Source: Bacillota bacterium (GTDB lineage Bacteria; Bacillota; Clostridia; Oscillospirales; Oscillospiraceae). Taken from it: DNA of 49,667 nt. The position numbers were made by a program, and so were the translations under genes. The stretch spans positions 1 through 49,667 of the forward strand of contig JAQXWB010000012.1 of assembly GCA_029225225.1 (NCBI GenBank). The letters run 5' to 3'. Each line of letters starts with the position of its first letter. Within the stretch, counting starts at the first letter, position 1. Shown here in pieces: positions 1 to 8,925 of this stretch. Below the pieces are notes generated by a model. That model worked only from the letters and a program-made list of their open reading frames with translations. It had not been told where the DNA came from and ran no database searches.

Positions 1-474
1 TAAGCCAATCGTTGCCAAAATGAACAGAAGATGCTCCGGCGGCTCCTCGATGATCTTCAGTAAGGCGTTGAAAGCGCTGATCGAGAGCATATGCACCTCG
101 TCGATGATATATACGCGCATTTTAACTTCCGAGGGCGTATAGATCGCGTCATCTCGCAGGGCTCGGACGTTGTCCACACCGTTATTGGATGCCGCGTCAA
201 TCTCCAGCACGTCCATACAGGCGCCTGAGGCGATGCTTTTACAGGAGGGGCAGCAGTTACACGGATTGCCGTCAATCGGATTTTCGCAGTTGACTGCCTT
301 TGCCAAAATCTTTGCGCAGGTGGTCTTGCCCGTGCCGCGCGTACCGGTGAACAGATATGCGTGACTCAAGCGATGGTTGATGATCTGGTTTTTTAAGGTC
401 TGCGTTACCGGCCCTTGCCCGACCACATCGTCAAAGGTCTGCGGGCGGTATTTACGATACAAGGCCTGATACAT
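1..474 (-). CDS. dnaX: DNA polymerase III subunit gamma/tau, 5' part (runs off the window)
   Basis: This is the first 158 codons of the clamp-loader ATPase subunit that opens and loads the sliding clamp during replication. It is absent from the ORF track because the stop lies outside the window. The protein starts MYQALYRKYRP, the standard DnaX start. It has Walker A GTRGTGKT near residue 45, a zinc-type cysteine cluster (CENP..CNCCPSC) near residues 64-80, and the Walker B region IIDEVHML near residue 130. The AAA+ domain continues past base 1. The start is the ATG at 474-472. The gene lies directly downstream of the SRP RNA and its terminator. Identity is near certain. Confidence 0.96.
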   Translation of the reverse strand, partial: MYQALYRKYRPQTFDDVVGQGPVTQTLKNQIINHRLSHAYLFTGTRGTGKTTCAKILAKAVNCENPIDGNPCNCCPSCKSIASGACMDVLEIDAASNNGVDNVRALRDDAIYTPSEVKMRVYIIDEVHMLSISAFNALLKIIEEPPEHLLFILATIGL

Positions 475-526
475 ACCGTTCCCCTCCGATCCATATCAGT
501 ATAAACGAAAACGGACAAAATTGCAA

Positions 527-563
527 CCAAAAAACACGCGGAGGTCAGACAAACCTCCGCGTG
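527..563 (-). terminator. Rho-independent terminator of the SRP RNA
   Basis: On the minus strand an 11-bp perfect stem (CACGCGGAGGT / ACCTCCGCGTG) with a 7-nt loop is followed by TTTTTT. It sits just after the 3' end of the SRP RNA and before dnaX, so it ends the small RNA transcript. Confidence 0.9.
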
Positions 564-565
564 GT

Positions 566-872
566 AAGCTTCGACCCATGACAAGATCGCACACCCGCAT
601 TTGAATCTGCAACCATACCCGTTTCCCGCGCAGCCGGCTCAGAAACGGCTGGCTCGCGGCACACGAACAGATCCGCTTAATGCTGCTCGGTTCCCCGCCT
701 GACATGGTTCACGGGAGCTCGTTGCGCGAGACCGATCCCTCAACACCACTTACGCGGACAGGCGGCACAGCGCAGACCCGGGTGCGGGAATTCATCCCTG
801 CTATAGCGGATTGCAGGTAACAGGGCACCGCTATCTCCCCGACTAGTGCGACCTTGTCATAGGTCGAAGCTA
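566..872 (-). ncRNA. ffs: Signal recognition particle RNA, large bacterial type
   Basis: The RNA forms the scaffold of the signal recognition particle with Ffh and targets nascent membrane and secreted proteins. Read on the minus strand, the 5' part has CTAGTCGGGGAGATAGCGG and GCCCTGTTACCTGCAATCCG, typical of the Alu-like domain of Firmicutes SRP RNAs. The apical Ffh-binding domain reads GTCAGGCGGGGAACCGAGCAGC, a GGAA tetraloop closed by CGG/CCG beside the AGCAG symmetric loop. The ends pair: GCTTCGACCTATGACAAGG near 870 with the segment near 568-590. The length of about 305 nt is somewhat more than Bacillus scRNA. The exact ends are inferred from the closing helix and the terminator. Confidence 0.93.
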
Positions 873-884
873 TGTAGATATTGA

Positions 885-1118
885 CTATTCGATTTCTGAC
901 AGCTTGTCCTCAATATAGTCCGCAAGGTCGCCCAGCGTCTCCAGCTTCATATCGCCTTCCATTTCAAAATCGACGCCGAGCTCTTCCTCCATGTCCATGA
1001 CCATTTCGACCATATCCAAGGAATCGAGGTGCAGACTCTCAAAGGTCGTATCGCGGCTCATTTCCTCAACGGGAATGTCAAGCTGCTCAGAAAGGTAGGT
1101 TCTGATTCTGTCGTACAT
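885..1118 (-). CDS. acpP: Acyl carrier protein
   Basis: A 77-residue acidic carrier protein that holds growing acyl chains on a phosphopantetheine arm in fatty acid synthesis. The attachment serine lies in LHLDSLDMVEMVMD near residue 35, the family signature. Helices and length fit AcpP. The ORF track begins at an upstream GTG, but GGAGGG lies 6 bases before the ATG of MYDRIR, so the ATG at 1118 is the start. The gene stands alone between its own promoter and the SRP RNA, not in a fab cluster, so it could be a second, specialised carrier protein. That cannot be told from the window. Confidence 0.93.
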   Translation of the reverse strand: MYDRIRTYLSEQLDIPVEEMSRDTTFESLHLDSLDMVEMVMDMEEELGVDFEMEGDMKLETLGDLADYIEDKLSEIE

Positions 1119-1157
1119 TTTCTTTCCCTCCACAGTAGTCTGTGTCTTTCTTCCTAT

Positions 1158-1185
1158 ATGATACGATTTTTTTTGATAATGTCAA
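1158..1185 (-). promoter_or_regulatory. Probable sigma-A promoter of acpP
   Basis: On the minus strand TTGACA is followed after 16 bases by TATCAT, about 40 bases upstream of the acpP start. The -35 is perfect and the -10 matches in 5 of 6 positions. Confidence 0.7.
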
Positions 1186-1200
1186 GAAAAATTTTTTCTA

Positions 1201-1361
1201 AGGAAGCTCTGAATCCATCTGCAAGAGCGGTCAGCGAGGGATTTTGCCGCAAATTGTGGTTGGAAAACCGCGGAATACTTTGTGTATTTCAAGGTTTTCA
1301 AGCCGAAAAGTTGCGGCGAAAGATCCGCTGAGCGCCGCCGCTGATTTTTTCAGAGGTTCCC
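1201..1361. mobile_element. MITE-like element with long imperfect terminal inverted repeats
   Basis: A 161-bp non-coding segment fills the gap between acpP and rpoD. Its left end reads AGGAAGCTCTGAA and the reverse complement of its right end reads GGGAACCTCTGAA. The similarity continues inward for roughly 50 bases to a shared GCCGCAA. Both ends are flanked by TA (1199-1200 and 1362-1363), as expected for an element using a TA target site. No transposase is present, so it would be non-autonomous. The inner end stops within about 5 bases of the rpoD stop codon. Confidence 0.55.
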
Positions 1362-1366
1362 TATGC

Positions 1367-2494
1367 TCAATTGAGGAAGTCTTTCAGAATCTTTGAACGC
1401 GAGGGATGACGCAGCTTACGGAGCGCTTTTGCCTCAATTTGGCGAATGCGTTCACGCGTAACTTCAAATTCGTCGCCAACCTCCTCAAGTGTATGCATCT
1501 TGCCGTCGATCAGACCGTAGCGCAAACAGAGAACCTTTTCCTCACGCGGCGTCAGCGTCTTTAAAACGCCCGCAAGCTGCTCACGCAGCATCGCGTAGGA
1601 GGCAACATCGGCAGGCTCCGATGCATCCTCATCTTGAATGAAGTCACCGAGATGACTGTTATCCTCTTCCCCGACAGGCGTCTCCAAAGAGATCGGCTCC
1701 TGCGCAACGCGGAGGATCTCCTCAACCTTCTCGTGGGAAATATGCAGCCTTTGGGCAATCTCCTCCGAAGACGGATCTCTTCCAAGCTCTTGCAGTAGCT
1801 CATGCTGCGCGCGAGATACACGGTTGATTGTCTCTACCATATGCACGGGAATGCGAATGGTACGGGCATGATCGGCAATTGCGCGGGAAATGGACTGCCG
1901 GATCCACCATGTCGCATAGGTGGAGAACTTGTAGCCCTTCGTATAGTCAAACTTTCCGACCGCCTTGATCAGTCCGAGGTTTCCCTCTTGGATCAGGTCA
2001 AGGAAAGGAAGTCCCCTGCCGACATAGCGCCTTGCGATGGAGACAACAAGTCGAAGGTTTGCTTCTACCATCTGGTTATGCGCAGCTTCATCGCCCTCGG
2101 CAAGTCGCTTGGCGACCTCCGTCTCCTCCTCACTTGTCAAAAGCGGGATCTTGCCGATCTCCTTGAGGTACATACGGACAGGATCGTTGACGCTCATCGC
2201 GTCGGACATCTCCTCGGTATCAATCAGCTTCTCCTCTTCGATCAGTTCCAATTCCTCTTCACTTGGTGCCATATCGTCCGGCTTTGTCAGCATTTCCACG
2301 ACATCTGAGACGTCAATCTCAACGCCGGCGGCTTCCAAAGCTTCATAGATCATGTCGGTCTGCTGTTCATCCGCGTCGATGGAATCCAACGCGTCGATCA
2401 GGTCCTTCGATGCGATCCGTTTCTCCTTCTTCGCATTCTGCAAAAGCAGCTGCAGCTTTTCATGCAGCCGAGTTTCCTGTTGCATCTCGTCCAT
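1367..2494 (-). CDS. rpoD: RNA polymerase primary sigma factor RpoD (sigma-A)
   Basis: The housekeeping sigma factor, 375 residues, which directs RNA polymerase to -35/-10 promoters like those in this window. An N-terminal region 1.1-like segment is followed by region 1.2 ([11 protein letters not shown]). Region 2 has the core-binding and -10 recognition helices ([25 protein letters not shown]), then region 3, and region 4 ends with [20 protein letters not shown]. The ATG at 2494 is preceded by GGAGGT at good spacing. The longer ORF start would place the ribosome binding site inside the gene. It begins one base after the dnaG stop, so the two are co-translated as in the classical macromolecular synthesis operon. 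Confidence 0.97.
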   Translation of the reverse strand: MDEMQQETRLHEKLQLLLQNAKKEKRIASKDLIDALDSIDADEQQTDMIYEALEAAGVEIDVSDVVEMLTKPDDMAPSEEELELIEEEKLIDTEEMSDAMSVNDPVRMYLKEIGKIPLLTSEEETEVAKRLAEGDEAAHNQMVEANLRLVVSIARRYVGRGLPFLDLIQEGNLGLIKAVGKFDYTKGYKFSTYATWWIRQSISRAIADHARTIRIPVHMVETINRVSRAQHELLQELGRDPSSEEIAQRLHISHEKVEEILRVAQEPISLETPVGEEDNSHLGDFIQDEDASEPADVASYAMLREQLAGVLKTLTPREEKVLCLRYGLIDGKMHTLEEVGDEFEVTRERIRQIEAKALRKLRHPSRSKILKDFLN

Positions 2495-2495
2495 G

Positions 2496-4247
2496 CTATG
2501 TACCTCCATATCCTTTCTTTTTGCGCAGGCTCTCCTGCATGGCCCGCAGGCTGCTTGCGTCACTTACCTGCGCATGACGGTACTCCTCTCGAATGATACG
2601 GACGCAGTCGTCAAATGCATCATCCGACAAAGGTGCGTCCTGCTTTTGCAGCACGCCCGTCAAATGCGACATTTCGGCAGAGCTCAGTCCTTCTGCAAGG
2701 CACGACAAGTCAAGCGGAAGATCCTCAAGATGTCGCTGTTTCCACACGGAGAAAACCTTGCCAAACATCGGCACGGAAAACGTCTCCTCCGTCAGACCGC
2801 CGGTGCGGTCAAACAGTGCGGGTTCCCGCAGGAGCATCCGCAAAACGCCCTCCTCCGCCATTGCGGAGCGCACATTGTCATAGCGCAGCTCGCGCGCTCT
2901 GGGCTGCCTTGCGGCGGCAATCTCCAAATCCCGCTTCTCCTGCGTTTTTTTCTCCGTCGCCGCGCGCCGTTTGAATGCTTTGCCGATCTCCAGCTTCATG
3001 GTCTCAGGGGATAAGCCTGCCATCTCCGCTGCTCTAACGCCGTAAATTTCCCGTTCAACTGCGGTCGAGTAGGTCGAGATCAGCTCCGCCGCCTGCTTTG
3101 CAAACTCCACCTTCTGCTCGTCCGTCGTAAGATCAAACTTCATCCGCAGCGAACGAAGGCGATACTCCGCCTGATTCTCCGAGCCTTCCAAAAGGAGCTT
3201 GAAGCGATCCGCGCCGTATTTTTTCAGAAACTCGTCGGGATCCTTCGCGCCCTGCATCCGCAAAACCTTCACACGCAGACCCGTCTTTTCCAGCATCGGG
3301 ATCGCACGCTGTGTCGCGTTCTGCCCTGCCGCGTCGCCGTCATAGGTCAGCACGATCTCATTTGTATATTTGGACAGCATGTCCGCGTGCTCCTGCGTCA
3401 GCGAGGTGCCGAGCGACGCGACCGCGCAGTCAAACCCATACTGGTGCAACGCAATGGCATCCATGTAGCCCTCGGTCAGAATGATAAAGCCCTGCTTGCT
3501 CTTTTTGACGATATTCATCGCAAAAAGGTTTCGTCGTTTATTAAAAATAATCGTCTCGGGTGAATTGAGATATTTCGGCGTCGAATCATCCATGACGCGT
3601 CCGCCGAAACCGATCACATTTCCGCGCACATCAATGATCGGAAACATCAGACGATTGCGGAAACGGTCGTAAAAGGTGCCCTTTTCGCGGTTTTGCAGGA
3701 CAAGTCCGGCGTCGTAAAGCTCCTCTTTGGTAAAGCCCTTCGCCGTCATTGCGTCCAGCAGCGCGCTCCACGCGTTCGGCGCAAAACCGAGACCGAAGCG
3801 CGTCACGGTTGCGCGAGAAAGTCCGCGCTTGGCAATATACGCGCGCACCTCGCCCGCGTTTGGCGAGCGGAGCTGTTCGTTGAAAAAGCGCGCACTTTCC
3901 TTGCACAGCGCCCACAGGCGTTCTTTTTTCTTGTACTGCGACTGATTTGTGCCATCCTCCGGCACCTCAAGCCCGGCGCGCTTTGCCAGAAAACGCACCG
4001 CATCCGGATAGCTGAGGTTTTCGATCTCCATGATGAAGTTGATGACACCGCCGCCCTTATGGCAGCCGAAGCAGTAGTAAATGCCCTTCTCAGGCGCAAC
4101 GGAAAAAGACGCGGTCTTCTCTCCGTGGAAGGGGCAAAGGCCGAAAAGGTTGCTGCCCTTGCGGGTCAAGGCGACATACTGCCCCACGACATCCTCGATC
4201 GGGTTGCGGCTATTCAGTTCGTCGAGAAACGCAGAGGGAAATGCCAT
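2496..4247 (-). CDS. dnaG: DNA primase
   Basis: Makes RNA primers for lagging-strand synthesis. The 583-residue protein has an N-terminal CHC2 zinc domain with C38, H41, C59 and C62 ([18 protein letters not shown]). The catalytic TOPRIM core follows, with [12 protein letters not shown] and [12 protein letters not shown] near residues 260-320, then a C-terminal helicase-binding region. Length matches clostridial DnaG. An AAAGGGG-type ribosome binding site precedes the ATG. The dgt stop is 15 bases upstream and rpoD follows after one base, so it sits in the middle of the operon running from hflX to rpoD. Confidence 0.97.
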   Translation of the reverse strand: MAFPSAFLDELNSRNPIEDVVGQYVALTRKGSNLFGLCPFHGEKTASFSVAPEKGIYYCFGCHKGGGVINFIMEIENLSYPDAVRFLAKRAGLEVPEDGTNQSQYKKKERLWALCKESARFFNEQLRSPNAGEVRAYIAKRGLSRATVTRFGLGFAPNAWSALLDAMTAKGFTKEELYDAGLVLQNREKGTFYDRFRNRLMFPIIDVRGNVIGFGGRVMDDSTPKYLNSPETIIFNKRRNLFAMNIVKKSKQGFIILTEGYMDAIALHQYGFDCAVASLGTSLTQEHADMLSKYTNEIVLTYDGDAAGQNATQRAIPMLEKTGLRVKVLRMQGAKDPDEFLKKYGADRFKLLLEGSENQAEYRLRSLRMKFDLTTDEQKVEFAKQAAELISTYSTAVEREIYGVRAAEMAGLSPETMKLEIGKAFKRRAATEKKTQEKRDLEIAAARQPRARELRYDNVRSAMAEEGVLRMLLREPALFDRTGGLTEETFSVPMFGKVFSVWKQRHLEDLPLDLSCLAEGLSSAEMSHLTGVLQKQDAPLSDDAFDDCVRIIREEYRHAQVSDASSLRAMQESLRKKKGYGGT

Positions 4248-4262
4248 CCGTCTTACCCCTTT

Positions 4263-5279
4263 CTATCCCCGCACCTGCCATGCCGTAGGGATGAACAGCT
4301 CATCGTATTTGTACATGGCGTATTTATCCGTCATACCCGCGATATAATCGCAGATAACACGTTCCATTCCTTCAAAGTCGATCTGCGGCTGGAAATCCGC
4401 AGGGATCGCCTCGGGATGCTTGCTGTAATACTCATAAAGCTGCTGCAAAATGCGCCGCGCCTTTACCTCCTCGCCCTTGGCGACGGGGTTTTTATAGACG
4501 CGTTCAAACATAAAGCTGCGCAGCGCCTCCATCGCTTGCTCGACCTCCGCCGTCATACCCAGCACCCCTGTGTCAAGGGTTTGAAAGATCATGTCCGTTA
4601 CCAGCGAATTGATCCGGTCACGGTGATTGCTTCCCAAGATATCGGATATTTCCTTGGGAATGTCGGAATCGGTCAAAATACCCGCGCGCATGGCGTCGTC
4701 GATGTCATGGTTGATATAGGCAATCTGATCCGCTTTGCGGACGATTTGCCCCTCCAGCGTCTCCGGCAGACGGCTCGAACGCGTATGGCCGAGAATGCCC
4801 ATGCGCACCTCGTAGGTCAGGTTCAGCCCTTGTCCGTCCTTTTCCAAAAAATCCACCACCCGCAGGGATTGCTCATTATGCCGGAAGGGCTTTCCCATGA
4901 CCTCCGACAGCGCGACCTCTCCCGCGTGCCCAAACGGCGTATGTCCGAGGTCATGTCCAAAAGCAATCGCCTCGGCGAGATCCTCATTAAGCCGCAGCGC
5001 CCGCGTGATCGTGCGGGCAATCCGCGCGACCTCTAAGGTATGGGTCATGCGCGTGCGGTAGTGGTCGCCCTCCGGCTGCAAGAAGACCTGTGTCTTGTGC
5101 ATCAGGCGTCGGAAGGATTTGCTGTGCAGAATGCGGTCGGAATCACGCTGATAGCAGGTGCGCACATCGTTTTCCGTCTCCGCCTCCACGCGAGGGCGTC
5201 CCCGAGTGGCATCGGAAAACTGCGCTTTTTCCGAAAATCGGAGATGTTCCTCCTGCTCTAACCGCTCTCTGATCGTCAT
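4263..5279 (-). CDS. dgt: dGTP triphosphohydrolase-like HD-domain protein
   Basis: A 338-residue member of the deoxyguanosinetriphosphate triphosphohydrolase-like family, which hydrolyses dNTPs to nucleoside and triphosphate. The metal-binding HD core is visible as H80 (RMTHTLEV) and H109-D110 (AFGHDLGHTPFGHAGE). The KTQVF segment before it is typical of the family. The start is the ATG at 5279, with GGAGG eight bases upstream; it overlaps the acetyltransferase stop as ATGA. Placement just before dnaG is common in Clostridia. Substrate range cannot be read from the sequence. Confidence 0.92.
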   Translation of the reverse strand: MTIRERLEQEEHLRFSEKAQFSDATRGRPRVEAETENDVRTCYQRDSDRILHSKSFRRLMHKTQVFLQPEGDHYRTRMTHTLEVARIARTITRALRLNEDLAEAIAFGHDLGHTPFGHAGEVALSEVMGKPFRHNEQSLRVVDFLEKDGQGLNLTYEVRMGILGHTRSSRLPETLEGQIVRKADQIAYINHDIDDAMRAGILTDSDIPKEISDILGSNHRDRINSLVTDMIFQTLDTGVLGMTAEVEQAMEALRSFMFERVYKNPVAKGEEVKARRILQQLYEYYSKHPEAIPADFQPQIDFEGMERVICDYIAGMTDKYAMYKYDELFIPTAWQVRG

Positions 5280-5755
5280 AGCTTTTCCTCCGTTCGGAAA
5301 CAAAGTCGATAACAGTTGCCGTCTTTGGTTGCAGCCGCTTTTTGAAAACCACAGCCTTCAAATAAACGCTGCGAAGCAGTGTTGTCTTGATAGATTTCCT
5401 CTACAGCAAGGTGATCCCAGCCGCGGCGTTTCGCCTCATGGATCAAACCAAGGATCACACGCTTTCCGATACCTCTGCTCTGAAAATCCGGCGCGATCAC
5501 AATCGGCAGGTCATCACGGCAGAACGTTACGTCTCCGACAGGGACATATGTATCATCACATAGTAGCTCAATAAAATACAACTCTCCCTTTTTGTCGAGG
5601 AAAGAATACATCCTTTTCAAAAGCTCCATATTATAAGGCTCGGTTCGGTGATCTACCATCCAAACCGTATGCGCATCAAGATACCACGGCAGGGCAAATT
5701 CACAAACACCGTCATATCGGCGCAAACGCAGCGTATCGTCAATTTGCAACATCAT
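5276..5755 (-). CDS. GNAT-family N-acetyltransferase
   Basis: A 159-residue single-domain acetyltransferase using acetyl-CoA. Motif A is seen as FQSRGIGKRV near residues 91-100 (the Q/R-x-x-G-x-G/A pyrophosphate loop). The typical NTASQRLFEGCGFQ motif B follows near 130-145. The N-terminal third carries an aromatic acceptor-site segment. The start overlaps the yigZ stop and the stop overlaps the dgt start, both as ATGA, so expression is coupled to both. The acceptor is unknown; a small molecule or protein N-terminus are both possible. Confidence 0.82.
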   Translation of the reverse strand: MMLQIDDTLRLRRYDGVCEFALPWYLDAHTVWMVDHRTEPYNMELLKRMYSFLDKKGELYFIELLCDDTYVPVGDVTFCRDDLPIVIAPDFQSRGIGKRVILGLIHEAKRRGWDHLAVEEIYQDNTASQRLFEGCGFQKAAATKDGNCYRLCFRTEEKL

Positions 5756-6387
5756 CCATCCGTTCCTATCGGAAAATCACGGTATTCGCTGTCGCCGACA
5801 AGGCCCTCAATTGTGCCCGAGGAAAGGTCAAATACGCGGGCAAGGAACGGCTGTGTCTGGGCTTCGGGGAGTAAAAGGTCAAAGCTGACATCCGCGCCGA
5901 AGTCGGTATCCTTGATGATGCCGCCAAAGACGGCAATCTCAAGCTTGATCCTTTCATACCAGCTATAGGGGCACGGCAAATAGACATTCGTCCATACGCG
6001 CTTCATGGAACGCCCAGCAGCGTCTAAGCCGATTTTTGCGCTGTGCGCATAGGCACGCACCAAGCCGCCCGCGCCGAGCAAAATTCCTCCGAAATATCTC
6101 GTTACGACGCAAGTCACATTAAAAATTCCTTCGCGCTGAAGCACCTGCAAAACAGGCATTCCTGCCGTACCGCCCGGCTCTCCGTCATCGGAAAACCGCG
6201 TTGCGCCGTCTTTGATAATATAGGCGTATACATTATGCGTCGCGTCCCAGTATTTTTCGCGCATCTGCTTCAGCCGCGCAAGCGCCTCCTCCTCTGTCTC
6301 GGTACGGAAGATGTGACCGATAAATCGCGAGCGGCGCTCGATAAATTCGGCGTCGGCATCCTTCGTCGGCACCAAATATTCCGTCAT
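5752..6387 (-). CDS. YigZ/IMPACT family protein
   Basis: A 211-residue protein of the YigZ (UPF0029, IMPACT) family. The conserved central block is clear: ATHNVYAYII, FSDDGEPGGTAGMPVL and VVTRYFGGILLGAGGLVRAY at residues 49-112. A short C-terminal DUF1949-type ferredoxin-like domain follows. Eukaryotic IMPACT modulates Gcn2 and translation; the bacterial function is not settled. The start overlaps the hflX stop by four bases. Family membership is safe, function is not. Confidence 0.93.
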   Translation of the reverse strand: MTEYLVPTKDADAEFIERRSRFIGHIFRTETEEEALARLKQMREKYWDATHNVYAYIIKDGATRFSDDGEPGGTAGMPVLQVLQREGIFNVTCVVTRYFGGILLGAGGLVRAYAHSAKIGLDAAGRSMKRVWTNVYLPCPYSWYERIKLEIAVFGGIIKDTDFGADVSFDLLLPEAQTQPFLARVFDLSSGTIEGLVGDSEYRDFPIGTDG

Positions 6388-7655
6388 GCTCTCTGCTCCT
6401 TTACAAAGCGCCGGAGCTTGCCGTAAAGCGTCTCGGAGCAGATCGTCTCGACCTCCACACCCTCAGCGGTATAGTCGGTTTTCAGCACCTGCGCCTGTTC
6501 ATGCAAAAGCTCCAATGTGCCCGCCTCGGCATAGGGAAGCAAAAGCGTGACATGATATAGCTGCCCGAGCAAAACCGATTCCACGCGTGCAAGCAGCTCC
6601 TCCATACCGACACCGTTTCTTGCGCAAGTCGTCACGCAGTCGTCGCCAATCGGGCAGGCGGTAACATCCTCCAGCAGATCCGCTTTATTATAGCAGCGGA
6701 GGACAGGCACGTCAGGTTTCGCAAGCTTCGCAATCAGCTTGTCTACCACCGCGATATGTGCCTCTCGCTGCGGGTCGGAAGCATCAATGACATGGATCAA
6801 AAGGTCGGCATATTCCAATTCCTCCAAGGTCGCTTTAAAAGCCTCCACAAGATGGTGCGGCAGCTTTGCAATAAAGCCAACGGTGTCGGAAAGCAGGATT
6901 TCCAAATGATCGGATATTTTCAGGCGGCGCGTCGTTGTGTCCAGCGTGTCAAACAGGCGGTTGTTTGCCGGAATGCCCGCGTCGGTCAGTTGGTTCAAAA
7001 GGGTGGATTTTCCCGCGTTCGTGTAGCCGACAAGCGCCACCACGGGGACGGAATTCTTAATTCTCCGCTCTCTCTGCACGGCGCGTACCTTACGAACCTC
7101 CGCAAGCTCCTGCTGCAAGCGGTTGATCCGCTCGCGGATGTGCCTGCGGTCAGTCTCCAGCTTCGTCTCACCGGGGCCGCGCGTGCCGATGCCGCCGCCC
7201 AAACGGGACATGGACTTACCCATGCCCGAAAGCTTCGGCAGCAGATATTGATACTGCGCCAGCTCGACCTGCAAGCGTCCTTCGGCTGTCTTGGCTCGCT
7301 GGGCAAAAATATCGAGGATCAGCGCGCTGCGGTCGAGAACGGTCACATCCGTGATTTCCTCCAGTGCGCGAATCTGCGAAGGAGAAAGGTCATTGTCAAA
7401 GATGACCATATTGGCTTCCGTCGTCTGCAAAAGCTCGCAAAGCTCCTGCGCCTTTCCCTCTCCGATAAAGCTGTGCGGATCGGGCGCATGGCGATTTTGC
7501 AGCACCTTTGCCGCACAGGAACCGCCTGCGGTTTCCAAAAGCGCCTCCAGCTCATCCAGCGTCTCATATGTGGCAGTTTCCTCCGGCTTGAAGCAGTCTG
7601 CGTTCAGACCGACAAGCACCGCTTTTTCACAAACCATGCGCTCGTTTTTTTCCAT
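6384..7655 (-). CDS. hflX: Ribosome-associated GTPase HflX
   Basis: A 423-residue translational GTPase that splits or rescues stalled 70S ribosomes under stress. The N-terminal HflX domain contains the glycine-rich GMGKSMSRLGGGIGTRGPG segment. A coiled coil (RERINRLQQELAEVRK) leads into the G domain with Walker A GYTNAGKST near residues 210-218, DTVGF as G3 and NKADL as G4. The start ATG has GGGAG upstream. It is the first gene of the hflX-yigZ-GNAT-dgt-dnaG-rpoD unit. I saw no strong promoter between it and the rpmE terminator, so read-through from rpmE or an unseen promoter must feed the operon. Confidence 0.95.
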   Translation of the reverse strand: MEKNERMVCEKAVLVGLNADCFKPEETATYETLDELEALLETAGGSCAAKVLQNRHAPDPHSFIGEGKAQELCELLQTTEANMVIFDNDLSPSQIRALEEITDVTVLDRSALILDIFAQRAKTAEGRLQVELAQYQYLLPKLSGMGKSMSRLGGGIGTRGPGETKLETDRRHIRERINRLQQELAEVRKVRAVQRERRIKNSVPVVALVGYTNAGKSTLLNQLTDAGIPANNRLFDTLDTTTRRLKISDHLEILLSDTVGFIAKLPHHLVEAFKATLEELEYADLLIHVIDASDPQREAHIAVVDKLIAKLAKPDVPVLRCYNKADLLEDVTACPIGDDCVTTCARNGVGMEELLARVESVLLGQLYHVTLLLPYAEAGTLELLHEQAQVLKTDYTAEGVEVETICSETLYGKLRRFVKEQRA

Positions 7656-7684
7656 GCAATTCTCCCAAAATGTGACAAAGAATG

Positions 7685-7716
7685 AAAAAAGTCCGCACCG
7701 ATACGATGCAGACTTT
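7685..7716 (-). terminator. Terminator between rpmE and hflX
   Basis: On the minus strand AAGTCTGCA and TGCGGACTT form a stem (one wobble) closed by a TCGTATCGG loop and followed by TTTTTTC. It begins six bases after the rpmE stop codon. Confidence 0.75.
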
Positions 7717-7721
7717 ACTCA

Positions 7722-7922
7722 TTACTTCAGGCCAAACTTCTTGTTGAAGCGGTCAACGCGTCCGCCGGTATCAACCAGCTTTTGCTTGCCGGTATAGAAA
7801 GGGTGGCACTTGGAGCAAATTTCGACCTTGATGTCCTTCTTGGTGGAACCGGTCGCAATGACCTCACCACAAGCACAACGGATCGTCGTCTGTTCGTACT
7901 TCGGATGGATACCTTCCTTCAT
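7722..7922 (-). CDS. rpmE: 50S ribosomal protein L31
   Basis: A 66-residue large-subunit ribosomal protein of the zinc-binding type. The zinc ligands C16, C18, C36 and C39 are all present ([17 protein letters not shown]), so this is not the zinc-free paralogue made under zinc starvation. The start is the ATG of MKEGIHPKY, preceded by AGAGGTG. The ORF track start 25 codons upstream lies within the leader and is rejected. The gene has its own promoter and terminator. Confidence 0.97.
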   Translation of the reverse strand: MKEGIHPKYEQTTIRCACGEVIATGSTKKDIKVEICSKCHPFYTGKQKLVDTGGRVDRFNKKFGLK

Positions 7923-7987
7923 CACATTCACCTCTTTCTGTTCATCGTAAAAGGGCATGCTGCCCCGTCTTTTTTCCATGCCCGAGT

Positions 7988-8016
7988 ATTTTAGCACACT
8001 TCCTGTAGAAATGCAA
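7988..8016 (-). promoter_or_regulatory. Probable sigma-A promoter of rpmE
   Basis: TTGCAT-N17-TAAAAT on the minus strand, about 65 bases upstream of the rpmE start. The same hexamer pair with the same spacing recurs in front of the pheST T-box leader. Confidence 0.65.
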
Positions 8017-8090
8017 GCCTTTTTTTCATATTTTTTTAGAACCGCGCAGGAGTTCGCGGAAACTCTCCATGATTTTTCAGAGAAAGCTCG

Positions 8091-8119
8091 TTGACAATCC
8101 GTGTCGGTTTCTGTATAAT
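8091..8119 (+). promoter_or_regulatory. Consensus sigma-A promoter for the scaffold/GGGtGRT operon
   Basis: TTGACA-N17-TATAAT, a perfect consensus, about 100 bases before the gene at 8217. The roughly 90-nt leader contains a small hairpin GCGTTCC/GGAGCGC shortly before the ribosome binding site AAAGGA. Strong expression is expected. Confidence 0.88.
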
Positions 8120-8216
8120 AGATAAGGAAACTGTGAAAAGCGGCTTTTTACGGTTTCGTGCATAAATTTGTTAATTTTTTGCGTTCCACGCGGAGCGCAC
8201 GGAAAGGATTTTTGCA

Positions 8217-8909
8217 ATGATTTACACAACAGAAGTACAGCATATGTGTCCGGTTGCAAAGGGCGCATACCACGGTCCCGCTCCCATCCCCGAAGAGGGC
8301 AAGTGGGTGCAGGCAAAGCAGATCAGCGATATTTCCGGCTTTACGCACGGTGTCGGCTGGTGCGCACCGCAGCAGGGTGCCTGCAAGCTGACCCTCAACG
8401 TGAAGAACGGCATCATCGAAGAAGCGCTTGTCGAGACGCTGGGCTGCTCCGGCATGACCCACTCCGCCGCAATGGCATCGGAGATTCTGATCGGCAAGAC
8501 CCTCCTTGAGGCACTCAATACCGACCTTGTCTGCGACGCCATCAACACCGCAATGCGTGAGCTGTTCCTTCAGATCGTCTACGGCCGTACCCAGAGCGCT
8601 TTCTCCGAGAACGGTCTTGCCGTCGGCGCTTCTTTGGAAGACCTCGGTAAGGGCCTGCGCAGCCAGGTTGGCACGATGTTCGCCACCAAGGAAAAGGGCC
8701 CACGTTATCTCGAGATGGCAGAGGGCTACTGCACCCGCGTTGCGCTGAATAAGGATGACGAGATCATCGGTTACGAGTTCATCAACCTCGGCAAGATGAT
8801 GGACTTCATTAAGAAGGGCGACGACGCCAATGTCGCGCTGGAGAAGGCCAAGGGCCACTACGGTCAGTTCGACAACGCCGCGAAGTACATCGACCCGCGT
8901 CAGGAATAA
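8217..8909 (+). CDS. IscU/NifU-like iron-sulfur cluster assembly scaffold protein
   Basis: A 230-residue protein that resembles the NifU N-terminal/IscU scaffold family. Cysteines lie at positions suited to cluster or metal binding: C49 and C56 (GWCAPQQGAC) and C77 in ETLGCSGM, the region that in IscU-type proteins reads GCxxS. It lacks the C-terminal NifU thioredoxin-like domain. It is the first gene of a two-gene unit, 16 bases before the GGGtGRT gene, behind a consensus promoter. In Clostridia this pairing is seen repeatedly, but its client is not known to me. Family assignment is fair; biochemical role is inferred. Confidence 0.8.
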   Translation: MIYTTEVQHMCPVAKGAYHGPAPIPEEGKWVQAKQISDISGFTHGVGWCAPQQGACKLTLNVKNGIIEEALVETLGCSGMTHSAAMASEILIGKTLLEALNTDLVCDAINTAMRELFLQIVYGRTQSAFSENGLAVGASLEDLGKGLRSQVGTMFATKEKGPRYLEMAEGYCTRVALNKDDEIIGYEFINLGKMMDFIKKGDDANVALEKAKGHYGQFDNAAKYIDPRQE

Positions 8910-8925
8910 GAAGGAGGACGGCACA

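Noticed and set aside
2352-3014. 220-residue plus-strand ORF across the dnaG-rpoD junction
   Set aside because: Shadow of two certain genes on the minus strand.
3693-5036. 447-residue plus-strand ORF
   Set aside because: Antisense to dnaG and dgt; codon-bias artefact of moderately GC-rich genes.
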